Made by a program: the position numbers and the translations under genes. The notes under the pieces are model-generated. The model saw only the letters and a list, made by a program, of their open reading frames with translations, was not told the DNA's origin and did not search any database. A stretch of 34,646 nucleotides of DNA. Origin: an uncultured Ruminococcus sp. GTDB taxonomy: Bacteria > Bacillota > Clostridia > Oscillospirales > Ruminococcaceae. Positions 1 through 8,359 of the stretch are shown in pieces (position 1 is the stretch's first letter; every line of letters begins with the position of its first letter). Location: positions 1 to 34,646 of the forward strand of contig CAMWIR010000016.1 of the NCBI GenBank assembly GCA_947174365.1. Direction: 5' to 3'.

Positions 1-578
1 TCATAGCCCTCTTTGTCGGACAGCTCCTTCAGAGTGCCCCTTGCCTTGTCGGTGGTGGCAAAAATACGTTCCCTTGCGCCGTCCTTGCCGTATCTCTTTT
101 CGGCAAGCTCTCTGAATACCCTGAAAGCCAGCGCAGGCTCGGTGGTAGTGCCCGATTTGGATATAACATTTACGGAAAAATCCCGACCCTCCACCAAAGA
201 GATTATCTCATTAAGGTAAGTGGGGGAAATGCTGTTGCCCACATAGTAAATGTCGGGCGTGTCCTTTTTAAGATTATTGTACAAAGGGGACTTCATCAGC
301 TCAATAGCCGCCCTTGCCCCAAGATAAGAGCCGCCTATTCCGATAACTATAAGAACCTCGGAATTTTTGCGGATCTTCTCGGCAGCCGCCTTTATCCGTG
401 CGAATTCCTCCTTGTCGTAATCCACAGGCAGGTCGATCCAGCCGAGAAAATCATTTCCCGCACCCGTGCGCTCCGCAAGCGTCTTTGCCGCCAGCTCTGC
501 CTGGGGTTTGATGTTTTCCATTTCCTCGGTGCTCACAAAGCCCTCCAGATATTTGGTGTTAAGCTTCAGATATGACAT
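1..578 (-). CDS. pgi: Glucose-6-phosphate isomerase, N-terminal part (cut by window edge)
   Basis: The reading frame runs off the left edge, so only about the first 192 residues are present. It is missing from the ORF track because no stop lies inside the window. The translation starts [14 protein letters not shown] and contains [13 protein letters not shown] and [16 protein letters not shown], the sugar-phosphate-binding SIS motifs of phosphoglucose isomerase. The enzyme interconverts glucose-6-phosphate and fructose-6-phosphate in cytosolic glycolysis and gluconeogenesis. The ATG at 578 is preceded by AAGGAGG at good spacing. A sigma-A type promoter lies at 713-741, giving an untranslated leader of about 125 nt. 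The family assignment is firm. Whether the C-terminal part is intact cannot be seen. Confidence 0.95.
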   Translation of the reverse strand, partial: MSYLKLNTKYLEGFVSTEEMENIKPQAELAAKTLAERTGAGNDFLGWIDLPVDYDKEEFARIKAAAEKIRKNSEVLIVIGIGGSYLGARAAIELMKSPLYNNLKKDTPDIYYVGNSISPTYLNEIISLVEGRDFSVNVISKSGTTTEPALAFRVFRELAEKRYGKDGARERIFATTDKARGTLKELSDKEGY

Positions 579-712
579 AATTTTTATCCTCCTTGAAACA
601 GCCCCGCACTGCGCATTTCTTAAATAATGCACACCGCAGCGCCGTGTAGATCCTTGGCTCACAAACAGATCGTTCTATTAGTTTTCACCTTTTAAAAATA
701 CGCCTTATTTAT

Positions 713-741
713 ATGATACAATATTTTTTGGAAATTTGCAA
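713..741 (-). promoter_or_regulatory. Sigma-A promoter for pgi
   Basis: On the minus strand TTGCAA is followed after 17 nt by TATCAT. It lies between the convergent-side end of the PBP-like gene and the pgi start and points toward pgi. It is inferred from consensus match and spacing only. Confidence 0.55.
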
Positions 742-774
742 GATTTTTTCCAAACATTATAACTTTTCTCAAAA

Positions 775-795
775 AATTAGTCACTTTAACTAAAA
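775..795 (-). terminator. Weak hairpin with T-tract after the PBP5-like gene
   Basis: On the minus strand TTAGT, a short loop and ACTAA are followed by TTTTTT. The stem is only 5 bp and overlaps the stop codon of the 790-1959 gene, so termination may be inefficient. Confidence 0.3.
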
Positions 796-1959
796 ACTCA
801 CAAGGAATTTCATTAACTTCCACAATACATTTTTGATATTTTTTGTCTCAATATCATCCGCCGAGTTGATATTGCAGCTTTTGAGCAGCCTGCCGCCCAG
901 ATAATAGCGCATTTCTCCCGCCTTGTCACCCCTTTTGAGAGGGGCGTAAATGTATGAGGGCAGGTAGATCTCCGCTTTTATATCATCTCCGCTGCCTTTC
1001 GGCACTACGATCGCCCCGGGAGCTTCTACGGAAAGCCTCGCCTCGGGCTTAACGCCCTGTTTTACCTTGATCGTGCCGGGCATTTTTTCGGGCAGCTCGG
1101 GGGTAACAAGAGTGTACCCCTCAAAGGCAATGCCCAGCAGCTCCTTCGCCAAAGCAAGAGCCGTATCTTCATCCTTGCAGTCCATCACGCAGCAAACATA
1201 AGTGACCCCCTCCCGCATAGCCCCCTCCGCGGCAAAATATCCGGAAGCGGGTCCCGTGCCGCATTTAAACCCCACAGAACCTTTGTAGTTATGCCCCATA
1301 GGGTTGGAGGTCACCAGCTGCACGCCCCCGTCCTTCAGTTCATCAAGCCTCGTGGTGAACAGCTCCGTCAAGAAATCAAACTCCGACAGCCTGCACAGCA
1401 GCTTTGCACCGTCGGAAGCGGTGGTGTGCTGGTTTTGGTCATCATAGTAGCCTGTGCATTCGGTAAAGACCGTGTCGTTCATCATAAGCTCACGGGCACG
1501 ATTGTTCATAAGCTCCGTGCAGCCCGCCTCGCTGCCGCCCAAGGCCTCTCCCACAGCGCAGCAGGCGTCGTTGGCATTGCCTATGATTATGGCTTTCATA
1601 AGATCGCCCAGAGTCATTTTTTCACCGGGCATGAGCCATATCTGCGCTCCTTGCTTGGAGTTGGCGTTTTCGCTGGCAGTTATCACAGTGTCAAAGGACA
1701 TTTCGCCCCGTTCCACAGCCTCGGCAGCCAGAAGTACCACCATAAGCTTGTTAAAGCTGCCCATATTAACGGGCACATCGCCGTCATGGCTGCGTATCAC
1801 CGAGCCTGTGGACGCCTCCATAAGCACATAGCTTGCCTTGTATTCCCGCTTCTTGTCCTTTTGAAGAGTATTTGCCGATGATGCCGCCGTGAACAGCATA
1901 CTCACCGCAAACGCCGTAATCACAGCAATCAAACGTTTTATTATAAATTTTCCCGACAT
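790..1959 (-). CDS. Divergent D-alanyl-D-alanine carboxypeptidase (PBP5-like, S11 family)
   Basis: A 389-residue exported protein. The ORF track starts 27 codons earlier, but that stretch lies in the palindromic repeat region. The ATG at 1959 begins a signal-peptide-like sequence with a basic start followed by a hydrophobic segment ending AASSANT. S11 enzymes trim the terminal D-Ala of peptidoglycan pentapeptides outside the membrane. The SxxK motif is SFNK at residues 68-71. The usual SxN motif is replaced by NAN (128-130) in the context IGNANDACCAVGEAL, and the KTG box reads KCGTG (232-236). A beta-rich C-terminal domain (about 280-375) and a terminal amphipathic stretch (NVLWKLMKFLVSF) resemble the PBP5 membrane anchor. 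Changes in two of three active-site motifs raise the possibility of altered or lost activity. The second S11 protein at 12304 is canonical. Confidence 0.82.
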   Translation of the reverse strand: MSGKFIIKRLIAVITAFAVSMLFTAASSANTLQKDKKREYKASYVLMEASTGSVIRSHDGDVPVNMGSFNKLMVVLLAAEAVERGEMSFDTVITASENANSKQGAQIWLMPGEKMTLGDLMKAIIIGNANDACCAVGEALGGSEAGCTELMNNRARELMMNDTVFTECTGYYDDQNQHTTASDGAKLLCRLSEFDFLTELFTTRLDELKDGGVQLVTSNPMGHNYKGSVGFKCGTGPASGYFAAEGAMREGVTYVCCVMDCKDEDTALALAKELLGIAFEGYTLVTPELPEKMPGTIKVKQGVKPEARLSVEAPGAIVVPKGSGDDIKAEIYLPSYIYAPLKRGDKAGEMRYYLGGRLLKSCNINSADDIETKNIKNVLWKLMKFLVSF

Positions 1960-2024
1960 ATTATCACCCAATATTATATATGCCGAAAAACGGCTGTAAA
2001 TGAATGGGACAGCTAAAAAGCCAC

Positions 2025-2081
2025 CAAGAGTACACTCCACTTGGGTTCCCCCTTTGGAAACCCAAGTGGAGTGTACTCTTG
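2025..2081. repeat. Palindromic copy of a dispersed 31-nt repeat
   Basis: Two arms of 23 nt, with core CACTCCACTTGGGTT, are exact reverse complements and flank an 11-nt loop. The minus strand carries the longer form, including CACTTGGGTTTCCAAAGGG, which recurs at 7909-7939 and at the right edge of the window. It lies between the terminator of the HPr-like gene and the start of the PBP5-like gene. It would form a very stable hairpin in RNA but lacks a T-tract directly after it. Confidence 0.85.
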
Positions 2082-2145
2082 AAATTCGTTTATTTGCACG
2101 TTAATGAATTTGTAAATTTTCTGTAAATTTTTCTTTTGTCCCGAT

Positions 2146-2194
2146 ACAAAAAATCGGGAAACAAATCCCTCCGCAAAGGAATCTGTCTCCCGAC
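2146..2194 (-). terminator. Intrinsic terminator of the HPr-like gene
   Basis: Read on the minus strand, a 16-bp stem (three G-U pairs) starts TCGGGAGACAG and ends GTTTCCCGA, followed directly by TTTTTTGT. It lies 39 bp after the stop codon of the HPr-like gene. Confidence 0.8.
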
Positions 2195-2232
2195 TATTAT
2201 CCTATCAAAAAGGACAATGTGCCGATAATACC

Positions 2233-2463
2233 TCAGTCAATGATATACTGCTTGATATTCTCAAAAAACTCGGACGCATCATCGGTATGAGCCTCCAAAG
2301 CAATGGGCTTCGACAGGTCAAGGCTGAATATACCCATAATGGACTTTGCGTCAACAGCATATCTGCCGGAAAGCAGGTCAACATCATAGTCGCACAGGGA
2401 AACCTCGGATACAAAGTTCTTTACATCATTGATAGTAGCCAGCTGAATCGTAGTCTTTTTCAT
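2233..2463 (-). CDS. HPr-like protein lacking the phosphoryl-acceptor histidine
   Basis: A 76-residue cytosolic protein of HPr size. The second half is HPr-like, with the regulatory serine motif KSIMGIFSLDL (Ser41 here, equal to Ser46 of classical HPr). The position where HPr has GLHARP reads INDVKN, so the His15 needed to pass phosphate from enzyme I to PTS sugar transporters is absent. By analogy with Bacillus Crh, which also lacks His15 but keeps Ser46, a purely regulatory role in carbon catabolite control is possible; this is inference. The start has AAGGAGA upstream. A promoter at 2567-2595 and a terminator at 2146-2194 make it a single-gene unit. The ORF at 2205-2414 is an overlapping-frame shadow. 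Confidence 0.85.
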   Translation of the reverse strand: MKKTTIQLATINDVKNFVSEVSLCDYDVDLLSGRYAVDAKSIMGIFSLDLSKPIALEAHTDDASEFFENIKQYIID

Positions 2464-2566
2464 AATAAGATCTCCTTTTCATATGTGATATTTTTCATAG
2501 AAACGCCAATGCAGCGCCCCTTTGCGAATCTTGCAGAGGATAACGGAAATTTTATCCGTTTCATAT

Positions 2567-2595
2567 ATAATAACAGGTTTTTGACCGCAAGTCAA
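2567..2595 (-). promoter_or_regulatory. Promoter of the HPr-like gene
   Basis: On the minus strand TTGACT, a 17-nt spacer and TATTAT. The untranslated leader contains a small hairpin (AACGGA/TCCGTT). It is divergent from the mtaB promoter just to the right. Confidence 0.6.
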
Positions 2596-2601
2596 GGGGG
2601 T

Positions 2602-2630
2602 TTGCAATTTTTTTATTTTTATTGTATAAT
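2602..2630 (+). promoter_or_regulatory. Promoter of mtaB
   Basis: TTGCAA, a 17-nt AT-rich spacer and a perfect TATAAT, placed about 68 bp before the mtaB start codon. Confidence 0.65.
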
Positions 2631-2697
2631 AATTATAAGCTTATTTTTGGCAAAGGGGATCATTTTATGCACCTTGCCTATTTATTGGAGATTTTTT

Positions 2698-4092
2698 ATG
2701 AAAATTTGCTTTATCACATTCGGCTGCAAAGTCAATATCTGCGAGACCGAGGCTATGTCGGAGTGCCTTGCGGCGGCAGGTTATGAAATTGTCACAAAGC
2801 AGGACAAAGCCGAAATATTCGTTGTCAACTCCTGCACCGTCACCGCCGAAAGCGACAGCAAGCTTATGCAGACCCTAAGACGGCTCAAAAGGGATCACCC
2901 GGGCACTGTCACCGTTCTTACGGGCTGCTTTCCCCAGGCATTTCCCGAAAGGGCAGCAGCAGTCGACTTCCCTGCGGATATTGTTTCGGGAAACACCGAC
3001 CGATCCTCTCTCCCCCGCCTTATCGAAGAATATTTCGGCACAATACGCACATCTCCCCGCCTGCCACTTCGCCGTATAATTCCCCATTCACCAAAGGAAG
3101 CCTTTGAGGAAATGCCGACAGCCCCATGCCATGCCTCCTGCCTCCGGCAGCATACAAGGGCATTTTTAAAAATACAGGACGGCTGCCCCGGAGGATGTGC
3201 ATACTGCATTATTCCAAAAGCAAGAGGAAATATCCGTTCCAAGCCCATTGACAATATAATTGCAGAGTCGAAAAAGCTTGCTGCGCAAGGCTATAGAGAG
3301 ATAGTCCTCACAGGAATAAACCTTGCCTTTTACGGCTGCGGCCATTGTGAGCCTGACGGTCACAACAGAAAACTGCGGCTCATTGACGCAGTAGAGGCAG
3401 TCTGCGAGACAGAGGGTATCGAGCGGGTGCGCCTCGGTTCTCTTGAGCCGGAGCGGATCACCGAAGAGGATATTTCCCGGCTTGCCGCCCTGAAAAACTT
3501 CTGCCCCTGCTTTCACCTTTCCCTCCAAAGCGGCTGCGGCAAGACCCTTGCGGCAATGAACAGGCGGTACACTCCCGAAATGTACAGCAAGCTTGTCAAT
3601 AAGCTGCGCAGTGCATTTCCAGATTGCGGTATTACTACAGATATTATGACAGGCTTTCCCGGCGAGACCGAGGAGGATCACAGGGAATCTATGGAATTTG
3701 CCCGAAAAATAGGCTTTTCCGACATTCACGTATTCCCCTATTCCGTAAGAGAAGGCACGCCTGCGGCAAATATGCCCCAAGTGCCGGTCGATGTAAAAAA
3801 GCGCAGGGCAAAGGAATTTTCCGAACTTGCCGCAGCCTGCGCACGAAAATTCCGTGAAAGCCTTATAGGAAAAAGCTTTCCCGTGCTTTTCGAGCGGGAA
3901 GGATCCGACAGTATCCCTCATGGATATACGCCAAATTATGTCCATGTAAAAATTTTAACAAAAAATTCAGAAAAAAGTTTGCGTAATTCGATTTTTTATG
4001 TTACAATAGATAAGATAGGGGATGATTGCTGCATGGGTCATCTTGACCCATATGGTCAGCTTGACCGTCAATTTTTCCCAAAAGCGGAATAA
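2698..4092 (+). CDS. mtaB: tRNA t6A37 methylthiotransferase MtaB
   Basis: A 464-residue radical SAM enzyme that adds a methylthio group to N6-threonylcarbamoyladenosine at position 37 of tRNAs reading ANN codons. The ORF track starts far upstream inside the HPr-like gene. The ATG at 2698 with GGAG before it gives the usual family start MKICFITFGCKVN. The N-terminal auxiliary-cluster cysteines are C10, C46 and C77. The radical SAM cluster motif CPGGCAYC supplies C163, C167 and C170. A TRAM-like RNA-binding tail occupies roughly the last 65 residues. Length is slightly above the family's usual 430-450. It could be confused with RimO or MiaB, but FGCKVN and the linker pattern favour MtaB. Confidence 0.93.
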   Translation: MKICFITFGCKVNICETEAMSECLAAAGYEIVTKQDKAEIFVVNSCTVTAESDSKLMQTLRRLKRDHPGTVTVLTGCFPQAFPERAAAVDFPADIVSGNTDRSSLPRLIEEYFGTIRTSPRLPLRRIIPHSPKEAFEEMPTAPCHASCLRQHTRAFLKIQDGCPGGCAYCIIPKARGNIRSKPIDNIIAESKKLAAQGYREIVLTGINLAFYGCGHCEPDGHNRKLRLIDAVEAVCETEGIERVRLGSLEPERITEEDISRLAALKNFCPCFHLSLQSGCGKTLAAMNRRYTPEMYSKLVNKLRSAFPDCGITTDIMTGFPGETEEDHRESMEFARKIGFSDIHVFPYSVREGTPAANMPQVPVDVKKRRAKEFSELAAACARKFRESLIGKSFPVLFEREGSDSIPHGYTPNYVHVKILTKNSEKSLRNSIFYVTIDKIGDDCCMGHLDPYGQLDRQFFPKAE

Positions 4093-4195
4093 ACATATAC
4101 TGCCGCACCGTAAAAATGCGCTATGCGTATTATTGCCTGTGCAACAAAGCTAAGGAGCAAGGTCACGGCGCTGCTTAAAAAAGGGAGTTTTACTT

Positions 4196-7100
4196 ATGTC
4201 AGTTTATCGGATCTATGTTGAGAAAAAGCCCGAATTTGCCACTGCCGCACAGGCGCTGCTGGGCGATATCAAAACAGCCCTGCGGCTGGAGGGCTTGAAG
4301 TCCCTGCGGATCATCAACAGGTATGATGCGGAAAATATTTCGGCGGAGGATTTCGAGTATGCCCTGCCAAGAGTATTTTCCGAGCCTGTGGTAGATATTG
4401 TCACCCGTGACACTCCGCAGATAAGCGGCTGCCAGCGTATCTTTGCTGTCGAATATCTGCCCGGGCAGTTCGACCAGCGGGCGGATTCCTGCGAGCAGTG
4501 CATTCAGATACTTATAGGCGGCGAGCGGTGCAGGGTGAAAAACGCCCGTATCTACATCACCGACGGAGTCATCACCGATGAGGAATTTGCGGCGCTGAAA
4601 AAATACATCATCAACCCCGTGGAAAGCAGGGAGGCTTCTCTTGCCGAGATCAAGACCCTGGCGGTGAACTATGACATTCCCACAGAGGTAAAGACATTGA
4701 CCGGCTTTATTGATATGGACGAGGCAGCCCTGGAGGGCTTTGTCAAGGAATACGGCCTTGCCATGGATGAAGACGATCTGAAATTCTGCCGTGATTATTT
4801 TAAGAATGAAGAAAAGCGCGACCCCACCATTACCGAGATCCGCATGATAGACACCTACTGGTCCGACCACTGCCGCCACACCACATTCTCCACCATTATC
4901 GACAGCGCAAATATCAATGCAGATTATATCCGCAGGACTTATGAGGATTATCTAAACGTCCGCCGTGAACTGGGTCGGGAGGACAAGCCCGTGACTCTTA
5001 TGGATATGGCCACCATTGCAGCACGCAAGCTTAAAAATGACGGCAAACTCACCGACCTTGACGAGAGCGAAGAGATCAACGCCTGCTCGGTAAAAATAAA
5101 AGCAAATGTAAACGGCGAACCGAAAGACTGGCTTTTGATGTTCAAGAACGAGACCCACAACCACCCCACCGAAATAGAGCCTTTCGGCGGCGCAGCCACC
5201 TGCCTCGGAGGGGCAATAAGAGACCCTCTTTCGGGACGAAGCTATGTTTACCAGGCAATGAGAGTTACGGGTGCTTCCAACCCCTTAGTGCCTGTGGAGG
5301 ACACCATTCACGGAAAGCTTCCCCAGCGTAAGATAACCGTAGGTGCTGCCAACGGCTACAGCAGCTATGGCAATCAGATAGGCCTTGCCACAGGGCACGT
5401 ATCCGAGGTATATCACCCGGGGTATGTGGCAAAGCGGCTTGAAATAGGCGCTGTAATAGGCGCTGCTCCCTATGAGAATGTTGTAAGGGAGACTCCCCTG
5501 CCGGGAGACGTTATCATTCTGCTGGGCGGCAAAACAGGACGTGACGGCTGCGGCGGAGCTACAGGCTCGTCAAAGTCCCACACCGAGCAGTCCCTTGAAA
5601 GCTGCGGCGCAGAGGTGCAGAAGGGCAACCCACCCGAGGAAAGAAAGCTGCAAAGGCTGTTCATGAATCCCGCCGTCACCCATATGATAAAGCGCTGCAA
5701 CGACTTTGGCGCAGGAGGCGTTTCGGTTGCCATAGGCGAGCTTACGGACGGGCTTGTGATAAACCTTAACGCCGTGCCCAAGAAATATGACGGACTTGAC
5801 GGCACGGAGCTTGCGATCTCGGAAAGCCAGGAGCGTATGGCGGTAGTCGTAAGCAAGGAAAATATGAAGGACTTTATAAAGGCAGCCGCCAAGGAGAATC
5901 TGGAAGCCACAAAGGTAGCTGATGTAACGGAAGAACCCCGCCTTAAAATGAAATGGAACAACAAGGTGATCGTGAACCTTTCCAGAGAATTTTTAAACTC
6001 CAACGGCGCACCCAAGCACACTTCGGCTGTGATACAGCTTCCCATAACCACCCAGCCCCGCTCCTACACCGACAGCGCAGACAGCTGGTTCACCCTTATG
6101 ACAAATCTTAACGTATGCTCGCAAAAGGGGCTTGTGGAGCGGTTCGACAGCACTATCGGCGCAGGCACGGTGCTTATGCCCTACGGCGGCAAATATCAGC
6201 TGACACCCACGCAGGCAATGGCGGCAAAGATCCCTGTGCAGAAGGGCGAGACCGACACGGTATCGGTAATGGGCTGGGGATATAACCCCTATGTCAGCGA
6301 CAAAAGCCCATACCACGGCGCAATATCCGCTGTTATCGAGTCAATTTCCAAGGTCATTGCGGCAGGAGGCAGCTATAAAAAATGCTGGCTCACTTTCCAG
6401 GAATATTTTGAGAGAACGCAGAACAATCCCACCCGCTGGGGCAAGCCCATGGCAGCGCTGCTGGGCGCATACAAAGCACAGCTGGAGCTTGGGTGCGCAG
6501 CTATCGGCGGCAAGGATTCCATGTCGGGAACATTTGAAAATATCGACGTTCCCGCAACCCTTGTTTCCTTTGCGGTAAGCGTTACAAACAGCGGCAGGAT
6601 ACTTTCTCCCGAGTTCAAAAAAGCGGGCAGTAAGGTAATTTACATTGCACCCGAATATGACGAAAACGAACTGCCCAAGTGGGATTCCGTGCGAAGCGTA
6701 TTTGAGAAAGTCGAAAAGCTTACGGACGAGGGCAGAGCAGTTTCTGTATGGTCGGTAGGCTTCGGCGGCATTGCAGAGGGTATTGCAAAAATGGCTTTGG
6801 GCAACCGTATCGGCTTTAAGTTCACCAATAAACCCCATAGAGACAGACTTTTCTACTCCCGCTACGGCTCATTCATCATTGAACTGGAGGGCGAGGCAAA
6901 AGAGGGCGAAAATGTTATAGGCGAAACTATCCCCGAATACAAAATAGACTGCGGCGAATACACCGTGGACGGCGCAGAGCTGCAAAAGGCATGGGAGGAC
7001 AAGCTCGAACCCGTGTTCCCCTGCAACATCAAGACCGAGAAAAAGGCTGTGCGCACCTTTAACTATACAGGCGGCAGCTCATTGCAGCACGCATCCTCCT

Positions 7101-7903
7101 TTGCAAAGCCAAAGGTGCTTATCCCCGTATTCCCCGGCACGAACTGCGAGCTGGATTCGGCGGCAGCATTTGAAAGAGCGGGAGCAGTGCCCGATGTGCA
7201 GGTCATCAGGAACCTTACCCCCTCCGCTCTGGAGGACAGCGTAAAGGCATTTGAAAAGGCTGTGAAGAAATCCCAGATAATCATGATCCCCGGAGGCTTC
7301 TCGGGAGGCGACGAGCCTGACGGTTCGGCAAAGTTCATTACAGCATTTTTCCGCAATCCCCGTATAAGCGCAGCCGTTACCGAGCTGCTTGAAAATCGTG
7401 ACGGGCTTATGCTGGGCATTTGCAACGGCTTCCAGGCGCTTCTGAAGCTGGGTCTGCTGCCTTACGGCAAGATCGTAGATATGCAGGATGATTCCCCCAC
7501 GCTTACGTTCAACAGCATTTCCAGACACCAGTCCATGATGGTAAATACCCGAATTGCTTCTAATCTTTCGCCATGGCTCACGGGCTGCGCAGTGGGTGAT
7601 GTTCACAGGATAGCCATATCCCACGGCGAGGGACGGTTCATAGCCTCCGAAAAGCTTATCAAGGAAATGGCGGAAAAGGGGCAGATCGCCACTCAGTATG
7701 TGAACCTTGAGGGCACGCCTACTATGGACATTCGCTTTAATCCCAACGGCTCATTTGACGCTATCGAGGGCATTACCTCTCCCGATGGCAGGATATTCGG
7801 CAAAATGGGACACAGCGAGCGCATGGGCACAGACATCTGCAAGAATGTCCCCGGCGAAAAGGATCAGAAGATATTTGAAAGCGGAGTAAATTACTTTAAG
7901 TAA
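4196..7903 (+). CDS. purL: Phosphoribosylformylglycinamidine synthase, single-chain form
   Basis: A 1235-residue enzyme of the fourth step of purine synthesis, converting FGAR, glutamine and ATP to FGAM in the cytosol. It is the fused long form rather than the separate PurS/PurL/PurQ set of Bacillus. Order: N-terminal PurS-like domain, linker with DTYWSDHCRHTTF near residue 222, two PurL halves (HNHPTEIEPFGGAATC; FGAGGVSVAIGEL), then a class I glutaminase domain. The glutaminase has its nucleophile in GICNGFQAL (Cys about 1076) and its histidine in SHGEGRF (His about 1143). The ATG at 4196 follows AAGGGAG. No other purine gene is adjacent. The last stretch is followed after 5 bp by a dispersed repeat copy. 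Confidence 0.97.
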   Translation: MSVYRIYVEKKPEFATAAQALLGDIKTALRLEGLKSLRIINRYDAENISAEDFEYALPRVFSEPVVDIVTRDTPQISGCQRIFAVEYLPGQFDQRADSCEQCIQILIGGERCRVKNARIYITDGVITDEEFAALKKYIINPVESREASLAEIKTLAVNYDIPTEVKTLTGFIDMDEAALEGFVKEYGLAMDEDDLKFCRDYFKNEEKRDPTITEIRMIDTYWSDHCRHTTFSTIIDSANINADYIRRTYEDYLNVRRELGREDKPVTLMDMATIAARKLKNDGKLTDLDESEEINACSVKIKANVNGEPKDWLLMFKNETHNHPTEIEPFGGAATCLGGAIRDPLSGRSYVYQAMRVTGASNPLVPVEDTIHGKLPQRKITVGAANGYSSYGNQIGLATGHVSEVYHPGYVAKRLEIGAVIGAAPYENVVRETPLPGDVIILLGGKTGRDGCGGATGSSKSHTEQSLESCGAEVQKGNPPEERKLQRLFMNPAVTHMIKRCNDFGAGGVSVAIGELTDGLVINLNAVPKKYDGLDGTELAISESQERMAVVVSKENMKDFIKAAAKENLEATKVADVTEEPRLKMKWNNKVIVNLSREFLNSNGAPKHTSAVIQLPITTQPRSYTDSADSWFTLMTNLNVCSQKGLVERFDSTIGAGTVLMPYGGKYQLTPTQAMAAKIPVQKGETDTVSVMGWGYNPYVSDKSPYHGAISAVIESISKVIAAGGSYKKCWLTFQEYFERTQNNPTRWGKPMAALLGAYKAQLELGCAAIGGKDSMSGTFENIDVPATLVSFAVSVTNSGRILSPEFKKAGSKVIYIAPEYDENELPKWDSVRSVFEKVEKLTDEGRAVSVWSVGFGGIAEGIAKMALGNRIGFKFTNKPHRDRLFYSRYGSFIIELEGEAKEGENVIGETIPEYKIDCGEYTVDGAELQKAWEDKLEPVFPCNIKTEKKAVRTFNYTGGSSLQHASSFAKPKVLIPVFPGTNCELDSAAAFERAGAVPDVQVIRNLTPSALEDSVKAFEKAVKKSQIIMIPGGFSGGDEPDGSAKFITAFFRNPRISAAVTELLENRDGLMLGICNGFQALLKLGLLPYGKIVDMQDDSPTLTFNSISRHQSMMVNTRIASNLSPWLTGCAVGDVHRIAISHGEGRFIASEKLIKEMAEKGQIATQYVNLEGTPTMDIRFNPNGSFDAIEGITSPDGRIFGKMGHSERMGTDICKNVPGEKDQKIFESGVNYFK

Positions 7904-7908
7904 TTCAA

Positions 7909-7950
7909 GCGAACACACTCCACTTGGGTTTCCAAAGGGGGGACCCCTTT
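7909..7950 (+). repeat. Dispersed repeat copy with hairpin, downstream of purL
   Basis: The first 31 nt match the copy at the right window edge at 28 of 31 positions and match the minus strand of the 2025-2081 palindrome. The core is CACTTGGGTTTCCAAAGGG. The end of the core pairs with CCCCTTTGG just after it (9-bp stem, 3-nt loop). It sits immediately after purL in the same direction and may act as a 3' end structure. Confidence 0.75.
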
Positions 7951-7953
7951 GGC

Positions 7954-8029
7954 GGGTCAGAGGGCAATATGTTTTTTCAAAACGGCCCTTGCGGGGGTCG
8001 GGGGGCAATGTGTTTTTACAAAACGACCC
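7954..8029 (+). repeat. Tandem pair of 35-nt hairpin units
   Basis: Units at 7954-7988 and 7995-8029 share the order GGGTC, a G-run, GGGCAAT(A/G)TGTTTTT, CAAAAC and G(G/A)CCC. In both units the outer GGGTC pairs with GGCCC or GACCC, a wobble-to-Watson-Crick change that keeps the stem. Each also has an inner GTTTT/AAAAC stem. Conserved structure with differing sequence suggests selection or a mobile repeat, not random DNA. Confidence 0.65.
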
Positions 8030-8076
8030 CCTCTAACAGCCGCCGAAAATAAACGCACTTCAAGAGCACCCCCAAA

Positions 8077-8222
8077 ACCGCCGCCCGACGTCAAGAAAAG
8101 GGGACAAGTTAACTAACGTCATACAAGCACAGTTACAACTTCAAACAAACCCACGTCGGGCGGCGGTGCAGTATAGAACGTGCGGCGAATGCCGTGCGTT
8201 CATGCTGCCGCCCGTAAGGGCG
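8077..8222 (+). other. Structured intergenic region ahead of the queuosine operon
   Basis: A perfect 15-bp inverted repeat (ACCGCCGCCCGACGT at 8077-8091, complement at 8153-8167) encloses a 61-nt loop containing a further AAGTT/AACTT stem. It is followed by an 11-bp hairpin at 8176-8201 (loop GAAT, two G-U pairs) and a GTAA-capped hairpin at 8209-8222. This could be an ncRNA, a leader of the downstream operon, or a MITE-type repeat. No preQ1-I riboswitch core was recognised. The remaining 8223-8359 shows only the ribosome binding site of the next gene and AT-rich sequence. Confidence 0.5.
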
Positions 8223-8359
8223 AAGTCGCTCACAGCTGCAAACAAAGTAAAGCAATATGCCAAACAAATCAGCAAATAAAGGCACAGCTGTAACAATGCA
8301 TTATGTTCACATCAGCCTTAAAATATCCCCAAAAATTCACAACAGACAAGGAGCTTATT

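Noticed and set aside
1291-1881. Long plus-strand ORFs (196 and 125 aa) antisense to the PBP5-like gene
   Set aside because: They lie wholly opposite a gene with clear S11 motifs, have no ribosome binding site and no recognisable domain.
3166-3945. 259-aa minus-strand ORF and other ORFs opposite mtaB, purL and the U32-like gene
   Set aside because: Shadows created by GC-rich codon bias opposite well-supported genes.
7904-8359. preQ1-I riboswitch before the queuosine genes
   Set aside because: The short pseudoknot core and its A-rich tail (TAAAAAACTAA-like) are not present.
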